This document shows, in pieces, positions 13,501 through 29,560 of a DNA stretch of 64,000 bases (position 1 is its first letter; the number at the start of each line of letters is the position of its first letter). The notes below the pieces were generated by a model. It ran no database searches. It was given only the letters and a program-made list of their open reading frames with translations, and was not told the origin of the DNA. Made by a program: the position numbers and the translations under genes. Source of the stretch: Heterodera schachtii (lineage: Eukaryota; Nematoda; Chromadorea; Rhabditida; Heteroderidae); NCBI GenBank assembly GCA_023374025.1, contig SIJG01000012.1, positions 1,026,492 through 1,090,491 of the forward strand. Reading direction: 5' to 3'.

Positions 13501-16500
13501 TCTCAGTTTGGGCGAATGGCATCACTTTTGGCGCTTTATCATCCGTAGTTGTCTTCTTCCGATCGTTGACATTATTCTCTTTGGGATCGCCCAGATCAAT
13601 AATCACTGCTTTAGACTTCACCGAAGTATTGGCAGCATCTTCCTTTGGCTTTATCTGATCAGTTCCGACCGTTTTTGGCTCTCTCTGATCATTGGTCTCT
13701 TCCTTTGGCTTTATCTGATCGATCAGTTTGGTCCTTTGATCATTGATCTCTTCGTTTTTCTTCATCTGATCAGTTTCCAATGCCTTTGGCTTTCCATGAT
13801 CAGCTATCACGTCCTTTGGCAACTTCTCATCATTAATTTGTTCATTGTTGGTGTTATACTCTTTTTTGTTGCTCTGATCAGTCAAGGCTTCTTTTGGTTT
13901 GTCCAGGCCGTTGCTGCTCTGATCAGTGGCTTCTGGCTTTTTTTGAACATTGATCTCTTCCTTTAACTTGGTTTGATCGAGCGTTTTGCTCCTTTGAACA
14001 TTAGTCTCCTTGTTTTGTTTCATCTGATCAGTTTCCAATGCCTTGGGCTGTTCATTGTTAATGTTATGCTCTTTTTTGTTGTTTTGATCAGTCAGTGCTT
14101 CTTTTGGTTTGTCCAAACCGTTGCTCTGATCAGTGGCTTCTGGCTTCTTTTGGACATTAATCTCTTCCTTTAACTTGGTCTGATCAAACGTTTTGGTTTC
14201 CTTTTTGTTGCCCTGATCAGTCAATGCTTCTTTTGGTTTGTCCAGGCCGTTGCTCTGATCAGTGGCTTCTGGGTTCTTTTGAACATTGATCTCTTCCTTT
14301 GGCGCCTTCTGATCAATTATCACTCCATTCGTGTTGTCATTTTTTTCTTTGATCACTTCTTTAGGCCTTTTCGTATCAGCGATGATCTCCGTTGATTTTC
14401 TCTCTTCAACTTTCTTCTCATTAGCCTTAATTTGATCATTTGTCTCCATATCAATCGTCTCTTTTGTTCCCTCTGTCTGCTTTTTCTGATCACTTAAATC
14501 CGCCGTTAGCTGCTTTTGAACCTCATTGATATTATCCTTTGGCCTTTTTTGTTCAAGGATCTCCTCGGTTTGCCGCTTAAGTTCACCAATAACTTCTCCC
14601 TTGGGCTTCTTCTGGTCATTTTCTTCTTCTTTTGCCATTTTATGATCAGTAGTGTTCTCAATCGGTTCCTTCTGCTCAATTGTTGTCAGATCATTAGCCA
14701 TAATTGGTACTTTTGCGTCTTCATTTTGCTTCTCCTGACCATTTTGTTTTTCCTTTGGTTTGCTCTGATCTTTTTCTTCTCTTGGCTTCTTCTGATCAGT
14801 CATATTTTCTCTTGGTTTCTTCTGATCAGTCATACCTTCATTGGACTTCTTCTGATCAGTCATATCTTCATTGGTCTTCTTCTGATCAGTCATATTTTGT
14901 CTTGACTTCTTCTGATCAGTCATATCTTCATTGGTCTTCTTCTGATCAGTCACTTCTTCCTTTGGCTTCGCCTGATCATTCACTTCTTCATTTGGCTTTT
15001 TCTGATCAGTCATTTCCACCTTGATTGTGTTGTGAATGTCAACTGCTTCACCAGCTTTCTTATTATTATTTATTGGCATTTCCATGGCTTTATCCGATTG
15101 CTTCTTCGGCTCATCAATTTCCTCAGCAGGCTTTCGTAGATCAGTTGTCACCAGTATTGGCTTCTTCTGATCACCGATGACTTCGTTCAGCTTTTTTTCC
15201 TGGCCGTCCTCAGTTTGGTTTTTTGTTTCATTATTTCCTTCCTTTGGCATTTTCTGATCACCGGTCATTTCCTTTGGCATCTGTTCCATTGCCACCTCAG
15301 ATTTCTTCCACGAATCATTGTTGACCTCCTTTTTTGGCATTCTCTGATCATTGAGCCCTCCGGATTGATCATTTTTCGCTTCCTTCCACTCTCGATTGTC
15401 GGATGTGATCAGATTATTCGGCTTCATGTCCGGTTGTTCGCGAATGTTCGCTTTTTTGTTCATGTCTCCATCTCTGATTGATTCTTCTCTTTTCTCATCT
15501 GCTGTTGGGGCTTTCGTTTCTTCTTTCACCTCTGGCTTCTTTTCCTCCTTTCCCATTTTATTCTCTTCCAATTTCGCTTCATTCTTCTTTTCCGCCTTTA
15601 TCTCTGTCGTCCTTTCCCCTTTCTCCTCGGGCTTCTTTACTTCTTTTATCTCTTCCTTCTTTTCCTCTTTTATGTCTTCCTTCTTTTCCTCTTTCTGCTC
15701 GGGCTTCTTTACCTCTTTTATCTCTTCCTTCTTTTGCTGTTTTTCCTCTGGCTTCTTTTCCTCTTTTATCGCTTCCTTCTTTTCCTCTTTTATCGCTTCC
15801 TTCTTTTCCTCTTTTATCTCTTCCTTCTTTTCCTCTTTCATCTCTTTCTTCTTTTGCTCCTTTTCCACGGGCTTCTTTTCCTCTTTTATCTCTTCCTTCC
15901 TTTCCTCCTTTATCTCTTCCTTCTTTTGTTGATTTTCTTCTTTTATCTCTTCCTTCTTTTCCTCTTTCGTCTCTTCCTTCTTTTGTTCCTTTTCCACGGG
16001 CTTCTTTTCCTCTTTTATCTCTTCCTTCTTTTCATCTTTCATCTCTTCCTTCTTTTGCTGTTTTTCCTCTTTTATCTCTTCCTTCTTTTCCTCTTTCTCC
16101 TCGGACTTTTTTCCTTCTTTAATCTCTTCACTCATTGCTGCATTCTTTTTCTCTTCCTTCTTTTCCTCTTTCTTTTCAGTCTTCTTTTCTTCTTTTATCT
16201 CTCCCTTATTTTCTGCTTTCTTTTCGTGTTCCTTTTCCTCTTTTCCCTCTTTTTTCACTTCTTTTCCTTCCACTCCCTTTGCCTCGGCTGGCTTTTGTTC
16301 CTCTTTTGACGCTTCCTTCTTTTCCTCCTTTATCTCTTCCTTCTTTCCCTCTTTCTCCTCGGGCTTTTTTCCTTCTTTAGTCTCTTCCTTCATTGCTGCA
16401 TTCTTTTTCTCTTCCTTCTTTGCCTTTTCCTCTTCTTTCTCTTCATTCTTCTTTTCTTCTTTTACCTCTCCCTTATTTTCTGCTTTCTTTTCCTCCGTTC

Positions 16501-19500
16501 CCTCTTTTTTCACTTCTTTTCCTTCCTCTCTCTTTTCTTCTGTTGGTTTTTGTTCTTCTTTTCTGTTCTCTTTTTTACTTTTTTCTTCTTCTTTCTCCTC
16601 TGCCTTTTCTTTTCCCTCCTTTTTCACTTCCTTTTTGCCGTCCTTTTTTGTTTCTTTTTCTATAAAAATTTATTTTATTTTTTAATTTCTCAGTTTTTTT
16701 CTTATCACCTTTTTCGTGGTTTTCATTAAGCTGTGTCCGAAATGCTCTAAGTTTGTTCGTCCCATTTTGACCATCCAATTCTGAAATTAAATTTTTAAAA
16801 TGAATGTTTAAGATCCATTAATTTTTTTAAGTGCATTTAATAAAATTTTATTTTACATACTAATTCTATTTTTAAAATTTATATATAAATTTTAATCAAA
16901 AAGTTTAAAATTTAATTTTTTAAATCATAAAATTTTCTTAAAATGCCAACTTTTTAATTTTATCTATTTCCAATTTTAAACTCTTTAATGCTATTTCAAT
17001 AAATAAAAAATAATTAAGTATATTAAAAATTAAATTATACCGTCCATTCTTTGAACGCCTTCCACTGATGTGCCAACAGTGTCTGTTGAAGCAGCAATCA
17101 GTGAATTTGGTGTATTATCTAGCATTAAGCTTTTGGCATGGTCCACCGGGTGCTAAAAAAAAATTTTAAAAATTTCTGTAAATTTTCAAAAATTTTTGAC
17201 GGACCTTTTCTCGAACAGGCTCAATAACCCGTGACTCAATAGAGCTTGGCACAACAAAATTCGTTTCCATGGCATTTTTCTCATTTGTAACAGAGCCAAT
17301 CTCAGACTGTTTGTTAATGCTGGCATTATTTTTGGCATTTGGAGCTTCTTTTAAAGTTATGTTCTCCATTTTGGAATTTTGTTGATCACTGGCACTTTGT
17401 TGTTGAAGTACAGGCACAGATGCTTTGGCATTTTGTTGTACAGGCTCAGAGGCTTTGGCATTTTGTTGTGCAGGCTCAGAGGCTTTGGCATTTTGTTGTG
17501 CAGGCTCAGAGGCTTTGGCATTTTGTTGTGCAGGCTCGGATACTTTGGCATTTTGTTGTAAAGGCTCAGAGGCTTTGACATTTTGTTGTGCAGGCTCAGA
17601 GGCTTTGGCATTTTGTTGTGCAGGCTCGGATACTTTGGCATTTTGTTGTAAAGGCTCAGAGGCTTTGGCATTTTGTTGTTCATTGACACTTTGTTGTTGA
17701 AGTGCAGGCACAGATGCTTTGGCATTTTGTTGTGCAGGCTCGGATACTTTGGCATTTTGTTGTGCAGGCTCAGAAGCTTTGGAATTTTGTTGTGAAGACT
17801 CAGAGGCTTTGGCATTTTGTTGTGCAGGCTCGGATACTTTGGCATTTTGTTGTAAAGGCTCAGAGGCTTTGGCATTTTGTTGTTCATTGACACTTTGTTG
17901 TTGAAGTGCAGGCACAGATGCTTTGGCATTTTGTTGTGCAGGCTCAGAGGCTTTGGCATTTTGTTGTGCAGGCTCGGATACTTTGGCATTTTGTTGTGCA
18001 GGCTCAGAAGCTTTGGAATTTTGTTGTGAAGACTCAGAGGCTTTGGCATTTTGTTGTGCAGGCTCGGATGCTTTGGCATTTTGTTGTGAAGGCTCAGAGG
18101 CTTTGGCATTTTGTTGTGCAGGCTCGGATGCTTTGGCATTTTGTTGTGGATGCTCGGATACTTTGGCATTTTGTTGTGAAGGCTCAGAGGCTTTGGCATT
18201 TTGTTGTGCAGGCTCGGATGCTTTGGCATTTTGTTGTGAAGGCTCAGAGGCTTTGGCATTTTGTTGTGAAGACTCAGAGGCTTTGGCATTTTGTTGTGCA
18301 GGCTCAGAAGCTTTGGAATTTTGTTGTGAAGACTCAGAGGCTTTGGCATTTTGTTGTGCAGGCTCAGAAGCTTTGGAATTTTGTTGTGAAGACTCAGAGG
18401 CTTTGGCATTTTGTTGTGAAGGCTCAGAAGCTTTGGAATTTTGTTGTGAAGACTCAGAGGCTTTGGCATTTTGTTGTGCAGGCTCGGATGCTTTGGCATT
18501 TTGTTGTGAAGGCTCAGAGGCTTTGGCATTTTGTTGTGCAGGCTCGGATGCTTTGGCATTTGTTGTGGATGCTCGGATACTTTGGCATTTTGTTGTGAAG
18601 GCTCAGAGGCTTTGGCATTTTGTTGTGCAGGCTCGGATGCTTTGGCATTTTGTTGTGAAGGCTCAGAGGCTTTGGCCTTTTGTTGTGCAGGCTCGGATGC
18701 TTTGGCATTTTGTTGTGGATGCTCGGAAACTTTGGCATTTTGTTGTGCAGGCTCGGATGCTTTGGCTGCAGGCTCAGAGGCTTTGGCATTTTGTTGTTCA
18801 TGGCACTTTGTTGTTGAATTACAGGCTCTGATGCTTTGGCATTTTGTTGAGCAGGCTCGGGTGCTTTGGCATTTTGTTGTGGAAGCTCAGAGGCTTTGGC
18901 ATTTTGTTGCCCATTGGTATTTTGTCCTTGAATTTCAGATCCAGCTGTGTTAGATGCCGTTTTGCTCTCGATTGTCATCCCTAATAATTAAGAAAATAAA
19001 TCAACAATTTTTCTAATTAGTTCCGAAATAATACAAAATTTTCGGAAATGACAATTTAATATCCCAAAATATTTAATTGATCAGGTTTTGATGATAAGCC
19101 CATAGCCGGGGGTCATATTTCTTAATTTAAAAAATGCTCACCGATTTTGCTAGGTACGTATTTTTAAAATTTTCAAAAAGTTTTAGGACGTCTTTTCCAT
19201 TAAATTTAATAAGTTTATCAAAAATCTTCAATTTTTTATATCAAGAACACTATATTTTTGCTATTTGCTGTTAAAAATTTCAAATTTTTTGAGAAAATTT
19301 GAAAATTTTCACCATTTGTCTGCTTCTCAGGCCTCTCCTGCAGTTCAGCACTATTTCGCTTCTTGAAAGCATCGCTTTTGCCCAACACTCTGTCCCAATA
19401 GCCTTCCTCCTCAAGTCCGCTTGTACGGTTTGTGTCGTCCTGTTGAGCTCCACGAATGCCGAAAAAGTTGAGAATGTCTTCCATCTTTTTCCACAACGGA

Positions 19501-21346
19501 TTGTTCAGGGATTCATGCTGAGTTAAAAAATAATAAAATTTGAATTAAAATATTTTAAATTTAAATTAAAATAAAAACCGAGATTTGAAAATGCCTTATT
19601 ATTATTATTTTTTCCAATAGAAAACATTTTGTCAATAAATTTTATACATTTTATGCACAAATTGTGATCATTTCTACAAATATGTTGAATTAAAAATATT
19701 AATTTGAATTAAAATATTTAATTTAATTAACTTCCTTAATTATTTAAAAGTAATATATTTTTATAAAAAAAATAATAGTTTCTTCATTTTATGCACAAAT
19801 TGTGATCTATTTCAATCTTTCCAAGTTTCTTCTTACAATTATCATTTTTCATTTTCAAACAATTATGAATAAAAATTAATTGCCAAAAAATATTTGTTCA
19901 TTTTGATTTTGTTTTACATTATAGAATTTTGTTCACAAGCTTAATTCCAAATCTTTTTCGGGACATTTCTTCCCACTTTAAACAAATTATAAATAAAATA
20001 ATTAATTAAAATTATTATTTTAATATCTATAAAAATTAAATTTGATTTACCTCCATATGCTTTTCATGAGTTCGTTCGCACACGAATCGGTAGCTGAGTT
20101 CAGAGCCGGCACTCATGTCGCAGTCAATGTCATCAATGTTGGCATCCAATTTGATGCTCAACAGTGCGCAACGTTCTCGCCCATTTGCTTCGTCGTACGG
20201 TTCACCAAACGCCCAATTCCTGAGCAAATATTCATTTTAAATTATTTCTCTAATTACTTGAAGTTTGGCATTGGCGCAATTAACGCAATGACTATTTTTC
20301 CTGAATTTATTAAGCCTAATTTTTGAAAAATGATATTTAATTTTTCATTTAATTAAAAAATAGAATTAACTTTGAAATTAATTTGAAATTCGCTTAATTT
20401 TACAGATTGTTAGAACGCATTAAATCCCATAGAATTGCATATTTATTATTATTTTATTTTTTCAAGAATTTCCTTATATAAATTTTATTTTGATCAAATT
20501 TTGTCGGGAATTTCTTCCCCGATTTTTCTCTACCCGAGGGTCGGGGCATAACCCTAGTTTAAATTCATTTAAATTTACATCATATTTTGGTCCAACGGTT
20601 TCCCGTTAAGCCAACGCCATACACTTTCAGTTTCGTTTAATTTTGGCGAATCCAACAGCAGGCCAATTTGAACTTGGCGCTCGCGCAAATGCGGAAATTG
20701 GGGCTTATAATGAGAAAGAATCCATTTCTAAAAAATTTGCTAATTAGTTTATTTAAGCCAGATTTGCAATTTTGTAAAATTAATTGGGAAATATTTTTAT
20801 TTAAAATAAATTATCTCTCACCAACTCTTCCTCAGTTTCAATTGTCACCAAATCTATTAAATTAAAATTTATTTAAAACTTTTTATACTTTTTTGTAATT
20901 TACCGGCATTTTGTGCCAAACATTTTTCTCGCGCAGCCATCCATGACTGTTTGCCAATGTTGAATTGGTACTTTTTGCTGCGGGGCCCGGTGATCCATGG
21001 CACAAGATCGTTCGGCACGGAATCGCGCAGCTGCACAAAAATGGCATTTTTAATTATTTTAATTAAGTTAATAAAACTAAAAAATATTTGTTTACCGCAT
21101 GAAAAAAAATATTATGAATTTAAAAATATAATTTTCAAGTTTTATTTATATATTTTTTTCATGTAATTGCAATGTGAAGATTTTAAATGTTTGTACTTGA
21201 ATATTTGTGGCGTCATACTGCTCCACAAAGCTATGTCTATTAGCTATTGATGAAGCTAAAAAATAAAAAATATTTTCAATATAAATTAATTATCTTTTAC
21301 CCGAAAATACGGCAATCGACAGACACGCGATTACTAATAAACTCAT
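7566..21346 (-). CDS. Giant secreted C-type lectin-domain protein with repetitive disordered tail, about 21 exons
   Basis: Exons: 21346-21301, 21255-21197, 21030-20904, 20853-20822, 20727-20579, 20219-20051, 19517-19313, 18980-17205, 17152-17041, 16780-16709, 16659-13369, 13320-13117, 12471-12071, 11409-11275, 10978-10826, 10326-10290, 10056-9336, 9091-8926, 8864-8718, 8536-8372, 7763-7566. A signal peptide (MSLLVIACLSIAVFS) is followed by one C-type lectin fold at about 50-188 with four cysteines (72, 155, 171, 185) and the WxxAxxxC, LVTIETEEE and FVCE landmarks. The sugar-binding EPN is EPY and WND is absent, so Ca-dependent sugar binding is doubtful. Then come about 2,600 low-complexity residues. 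Phases agree across junctions except as follows: the 17205-18980 exon carries a net two-base frame loss; the 9091 acceptor was chosen over 9098 to keep frame; the donor at 10826 is one of two options, and reading through stops at 10733. A strong acceptor 28 bases before the ATG suggests trans-splicing or a 5'UTR intron. Whether this is one transcript is inference from phase. Confidence 0.75.
12480..12760. repeat. Diverged GC-core element remnant in a lectin intron
   Basis: The stretch with GCGCGCC followed by a poly-G-rich segment resembles the core of the element at 34718-35297, where GGCGCGCTTT precedes a long G-run. The flanking GCAATTTGTTAATAGA also resembles that element's interior. Ends and target duplication are not recognisable. 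Confidence 0.45.
13369..16659 (-). repeat. Lys/Glu-rich polyampholyte exon of the lectin gene
   Basis: A single 3.29-kb exon stays open over 1,096 codons. The N-terminal half is built of degenerate KEEIKEEKKEE-type units with almost only Lys and Glu and occasional Pro and Gln. The C-terminal half shifts to units such as TDQKKPNE and DQTKLKEEINVQKKPEATD, which make the frequent TGATCA sites in the DNA. No hydrophobic segment or Cys cluster is seen. Splice phases connect it to the exons on both sides. Such sequence is expected to be disordered and/or a charged single helix; that is inference. Confidence 0.85.
17400..18920 (-). repeat. 30-bp coding tandem array (QQNAKASEPA decapeptide)
   Basis: Roughly 45-50 units of a 30-bp repeat (plus-strand form GGCTCAGAGGCTTTGGCATT followed by TTGTTGTGCA) encode the decapeptide QQNAKASEPA with variants. 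Short interruptions encode QQQSVNEQ. A second frame of the same strand reads KMPKPLSLHN and is also free of stops for about 1.2 kb (18559-17357). Relative to the consensus there is a one-base deletion near 18560 (T4 to T3) and a deletion of about four bases near 18800, so the N-terminal reading frame runs out at about 18514 as written. Confidence 0.9.
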
Positions 21347-22199
21347 TAAATATGAATGAACAAGTTTTTTGCCTGGAAACAAAAATATATATGCTATTTA
21401 ATAAAATGCATCAAAACTAAATTAAAAATGAAATATTATAATGTTTAATTGGATACCAAAGTGCGCAAAAATTCTTGGCATTTTTATATTTTGGGTTTTT
21501 GTAATCAATTTTGAAAAGGATTTGGTAACTAGCCAAAAGTCCAAAACTGATATATGTCATTTTTGGCATTTTCCTTGTTGGATTTTGGGCAATTCGAAAT
21601 GGTTTGCTCAACCGATTTTTTAGCCGATTTCAGAATTTTTCATTTATTTAGGAGAGCTTAAACATCCAACTAAATAATTATGTGCAAAAAATAAAATTAT
21701 TATATTCTAATAAGAAAATAAATTGTCGGAAAAAGGGATGCGACACCTTTGGGGTCACTTTTTCAATGGGTTAAAAGTTTGTTAAAAAGTGATTTTGAAA
21801 TGAAAAAATAAAATTGTTAACCGATTTATTGGTTAGAAATATTCATTGAATACAATGCTAAAGAAAAAATTAGCGAAAAACATATTGAAAATTTATTATA
21901 AAATCCAAATAAAAAAAAAATTGCGGGACTTTTTCCGCACTAAGTAAAAATGAAAAAATGTGAAATGATCGTATAAAAAAAGTTTAACAACAGCAAATTG
22001 ATATTTAGGCATAATGAAAAAATTTAATAATTAAAAAATAAAAGTTAAAGAAAAAACCTCAAAATTTTTATAATTTTCTTTATGACAATTATCATCTTAT
22101 GTTATTATTAAATTCAAATATTGTAGAAAAGGAAATTTTATATAAACAGAAGAAGCATCAAAATTATAAATTTTTCAACCGCCTAAACGAACAAAAAAT
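21347..22199. other. Upstream flank of the lectin gene
   Basis: AT-rich sequence immediately 5' of the lectin start codon. A pyrimidine-rich 3' splice site (TTTTTGTTTCCAG, minus strand) lies near 21375. Nothing else is recognisable as a gene. Confidence 0.5.
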
Positions 22200-23200
22200 A
22201 AATTGAAAAATTTTCGTTTGTGCCGTACATCTGTTAAAGGAATGGTGATTTGGTTTGTCCTTTTAAGCCCCTCCGCTCCGCCGACGGAAAAGAGAAGCCG
22301 CCGCATGGCGCCGCCCGCTTTACAGGAGAACAACCCGCCCGCCCGAATGTGTACACACACATTTTGGGTATGCATGGCTGACTTTGGCTGTCCGGCTGCT
22401 GTACCATTTGCCGCCCGATTTAGGCGAGCGGACGGTGAAATTTAATCGTTAAAATTTTCATCGCCCGAGGGGAAGCGGCAGCCGACGCCAAGCGGGACGG
22501 AGCGGCTGGCAGCAGCAGCCAACGCCGTCAATAAGCCACTTTTTACATTAGGGGCATGGGAGAGGGGGAGGGGGTATGGCGAGGAATGCTTTTTCGCAAG
22601 ATTAATTGGGATCATTTGAGTCGCGCCGCGCGCCGAATGGGTGGCTGGCTGACTGCCGGGATAATGGGTCAGCCAGCCAGCCAGCCAGCGACTCGGCTGT
22701 CATTGCTGACAGCCGCCGATGGGGCGGCATGGGGGCGGCACAGTGATCGGCGGGAGGACCGCTGATTAGTCACTGTTTGGGTCATTAGGTGTTCCAAATT
22801 AATCCTTTGCGTGCCTTCCGCCGTCGGCTTCATGTTGGTCATTAGATCAGAGCTGATCAGTTAATGGTTATTCGCATTGCGCAATGACTGCGACGGGGTT
22901 AGATGATCAAATTAGGAACATTGCGCCGTCGGCGATAGGGCTAATGGGTGGCGGCGGTGAGGGAACAAAATGATATGATGATGTGATGGTGATTAATCCG
23001 ATCAAAACTGATGATGCGCTTTGATCAAACCAACAAATTGGGATAACCGGGGAGCATTTGCGATGGCATCATTCCATCAGCTGGCAGAAACTAATGAACT
23101 GCGCTGATCAGAAAGCTGAATGTGCGCGATCGTTTGGTGCCACCCGGTGATTTAGTAGTGATGGTGGTGGAAAAATGCCCTCGGGCGTTTCGGGAATGGA
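22200..23200. promoter_or_regulatory. GC-rich island upstream of the lectin gene
   Basis: About 1 kb is strikingly richer in G+C than its surroundings, with GCCG-rich runs, a short CAGC tetranucleotide repeat near 22670 and many GATCA/TGATCA motifs at 22840-23110. Two small plus-strand open frames exist but show no family signature, splice pattern or conserved motif. The position, 0.85-1.9 kb upstream of the lectin start, fits a promoter or enhancer island; this is inference. Confidence 0.35.
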
Positions 23201-23878
23201 ACAGAGATTTTTAAAAATTTTTGTTTCTACAAATTTTTATTGCGGAATTTGACCTCGTAAATGTTTGATTTAATTGACACAAATGTGTAATGAATGCTTA
23301 AAATGTCTTCGACGGACCAATTTAGGACGTTTAACGGACGAACGCTGCTGATGTTTGTTTTTCTGTGTTCACAAATTAGCCTATTTTTAAATATAGGTCA
23401 GTCAAATAGAGAGTTGAAAATTTTGGGGTTTTAATTTTCCAAAATGGGGCGAATCAAAAATATTTTATTTTTTATTACATTTTCTTCTTTTATTTTATTT
23501 TTTATTTTCATTGGCATTCACGAATTTATTTTGAAAAAGAAATTAATTAACCTTTAAAAAATTGTTTTCTGTTAATTGTAAGCATAATTTTTGAATTTTC
23601 TTAGCCAAAAAAATTACTTTAATATGAAAAAATCCTAAAATTCATAAAATATTTATTTAAAATTTGTGACATATAATTTGAGCACCGGTGATCAGCCAAT
23701 TTTTTTTTAGTTTTTTCTAGTACTGATCAGAAAAATTAGGATTTATTTATCATATCAATTGATAATTGCAGATTACAATTATATCGGACTAGGAAAAATA
23801 GTTTACTCATAGGCTTCGTCATGGATTAAAAATTGTATAAAAATATTTGGAAAATTGCATAAATAAAATCAATTTTCT
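23201..23878. other. Intergenic, AT-rich
   Basis: This lies between the GC island and the protease stop codon. No exon or element with clear ends was found. Confidence 0.5.
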
Positions 23879-28370
<4,492 letters not shown>

Positions 28371-29560
28371 AATGTTTTTGCTAATGATAGTTTGAATTAA
28401 TTGTTATTTTATTGGTTGAACTAAATTCTTAAATTTCATTCTCAGGCCTTTTGAAAGCCAAATAAAATTTGTTTTTTTTTTAATGGTAATTCTAAAATTT
28501 GTTTTTTTTAATGGTAATTCTATCTTTTTTTAAATAAGAAATCCGCCGAATCGGACATATATTTTTGATTATGCCTCATTTTTGCTAAGTATTCGTAAAA
28601 ATTTAATAAAAATCTTTTAAATTTATTATTATTATTTTTTATAATTAACGACAAATAATGTTTGCAATTTAATTAACTTGCAATTTTTGATTAAATTTCC
28701 AAAAAAAAAACTAAAATAATATGGCTTCAAAGAGATTTAAAGTTAAAATAAACACGAAAATTTCCCAAGATTGACACCCCTAAACGAATAAATGAGCAAA
28801 TTAATGCAACGCAATGACAATTTATTCCGTTAAAAATGGTAGTGAAAAGCAATTTTGAATGACTCGTGATTAGAAAATTACTATCACTGATAACACGACA
28901 ATTTTATGGAGTTTTACTATCAATCCTTTTCTTGGGTTCATCCATTTTTCACGAAAATAACAAAGCGAAAACGGTGGTGATTGACATTGATACTGATAAG
29001 ATGACACAAATAATAAAGCGCACCTAATGGTTATTATTTTGAAAAACATATGCAATAAAAAATATTTTAAAAATTTTATTTATAAAAATTCAAAATAAAA
29101 TTCGACTTTTTGATAATGAAAATAATTATATGGAAGACACAATAATAGGGAGATTACCGAAGAAAAAAAATTGATTTAATGAGTGTTGTGAGAGGAAAAT
29201 TTACAATTTAATTTAATTAAAAAAATAACAGATTAATTCTTATGGGCTATCCGACATTTGGGGACCCGATATTTTCCGCCGCTTCCCAATTTAATTCTTA
29301 ATAAATATTTATCCCAACTTTTGAGAACATATCGACAACACATCTTTGGCCCATCCTCAATTCCCCACAATATCCATATATTTCGTATTCCACAGACCAC
29401 GAGAGCATTCCATTCTTTATTACTACTCAATTATTTTTCCATTTTTTGGCAAAATTTAGGGCATAAAACTTTGCTCTGCAACTTTTCTGAAAAATTTTCA
29501 ATTGGCATCAAGTAGTCCCGAACAAACCGAACAATCCACCGGGCTTAGACCTTCTAAAGA
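28371..29560. other. Intergenic, no gene recognised
   Basis: This lies upstream of the protease. A 65-residue minus-strand frame at 29430-29233 overlaps an 85-residue plus-strand frame at 29258-29515. Neither shows a known motif or splice context, so neither is called. Confidence 0.45.

Noticed and set aside
13508..16665. Hydrophobic plus-strand frames opposite the Lys/Glu exon
   Set aside because: Ser/Phe/Leu-rich frames are the expected antisense of Lys/Glu codons; they lack starts, splice sites and family motifs.
17400..18920. CRISPR-like regularly spaced repeat
   Set aside because: Units are contiguous with no unique spacers, the array is protein-coding, and the genome is eukaryotic.
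17339..18953. Long plus-strand frames across the 30-bp array
   Set aside because: They are mirror frames of a repeat whose unit length is a multiple of three. The minus-strand frame connects by splice phase to the lectin domain; the plus frames have no such support.
22203..22765. Two small plus-strand frames in the GC island
   Set aside because: Composition alone explains the open frames; there is no domain, no splice context and no similarity that I recognise.
29233..29515. Overlapping opposite-strand frames
   Set aside because: Neither has a known motif or exon partners.
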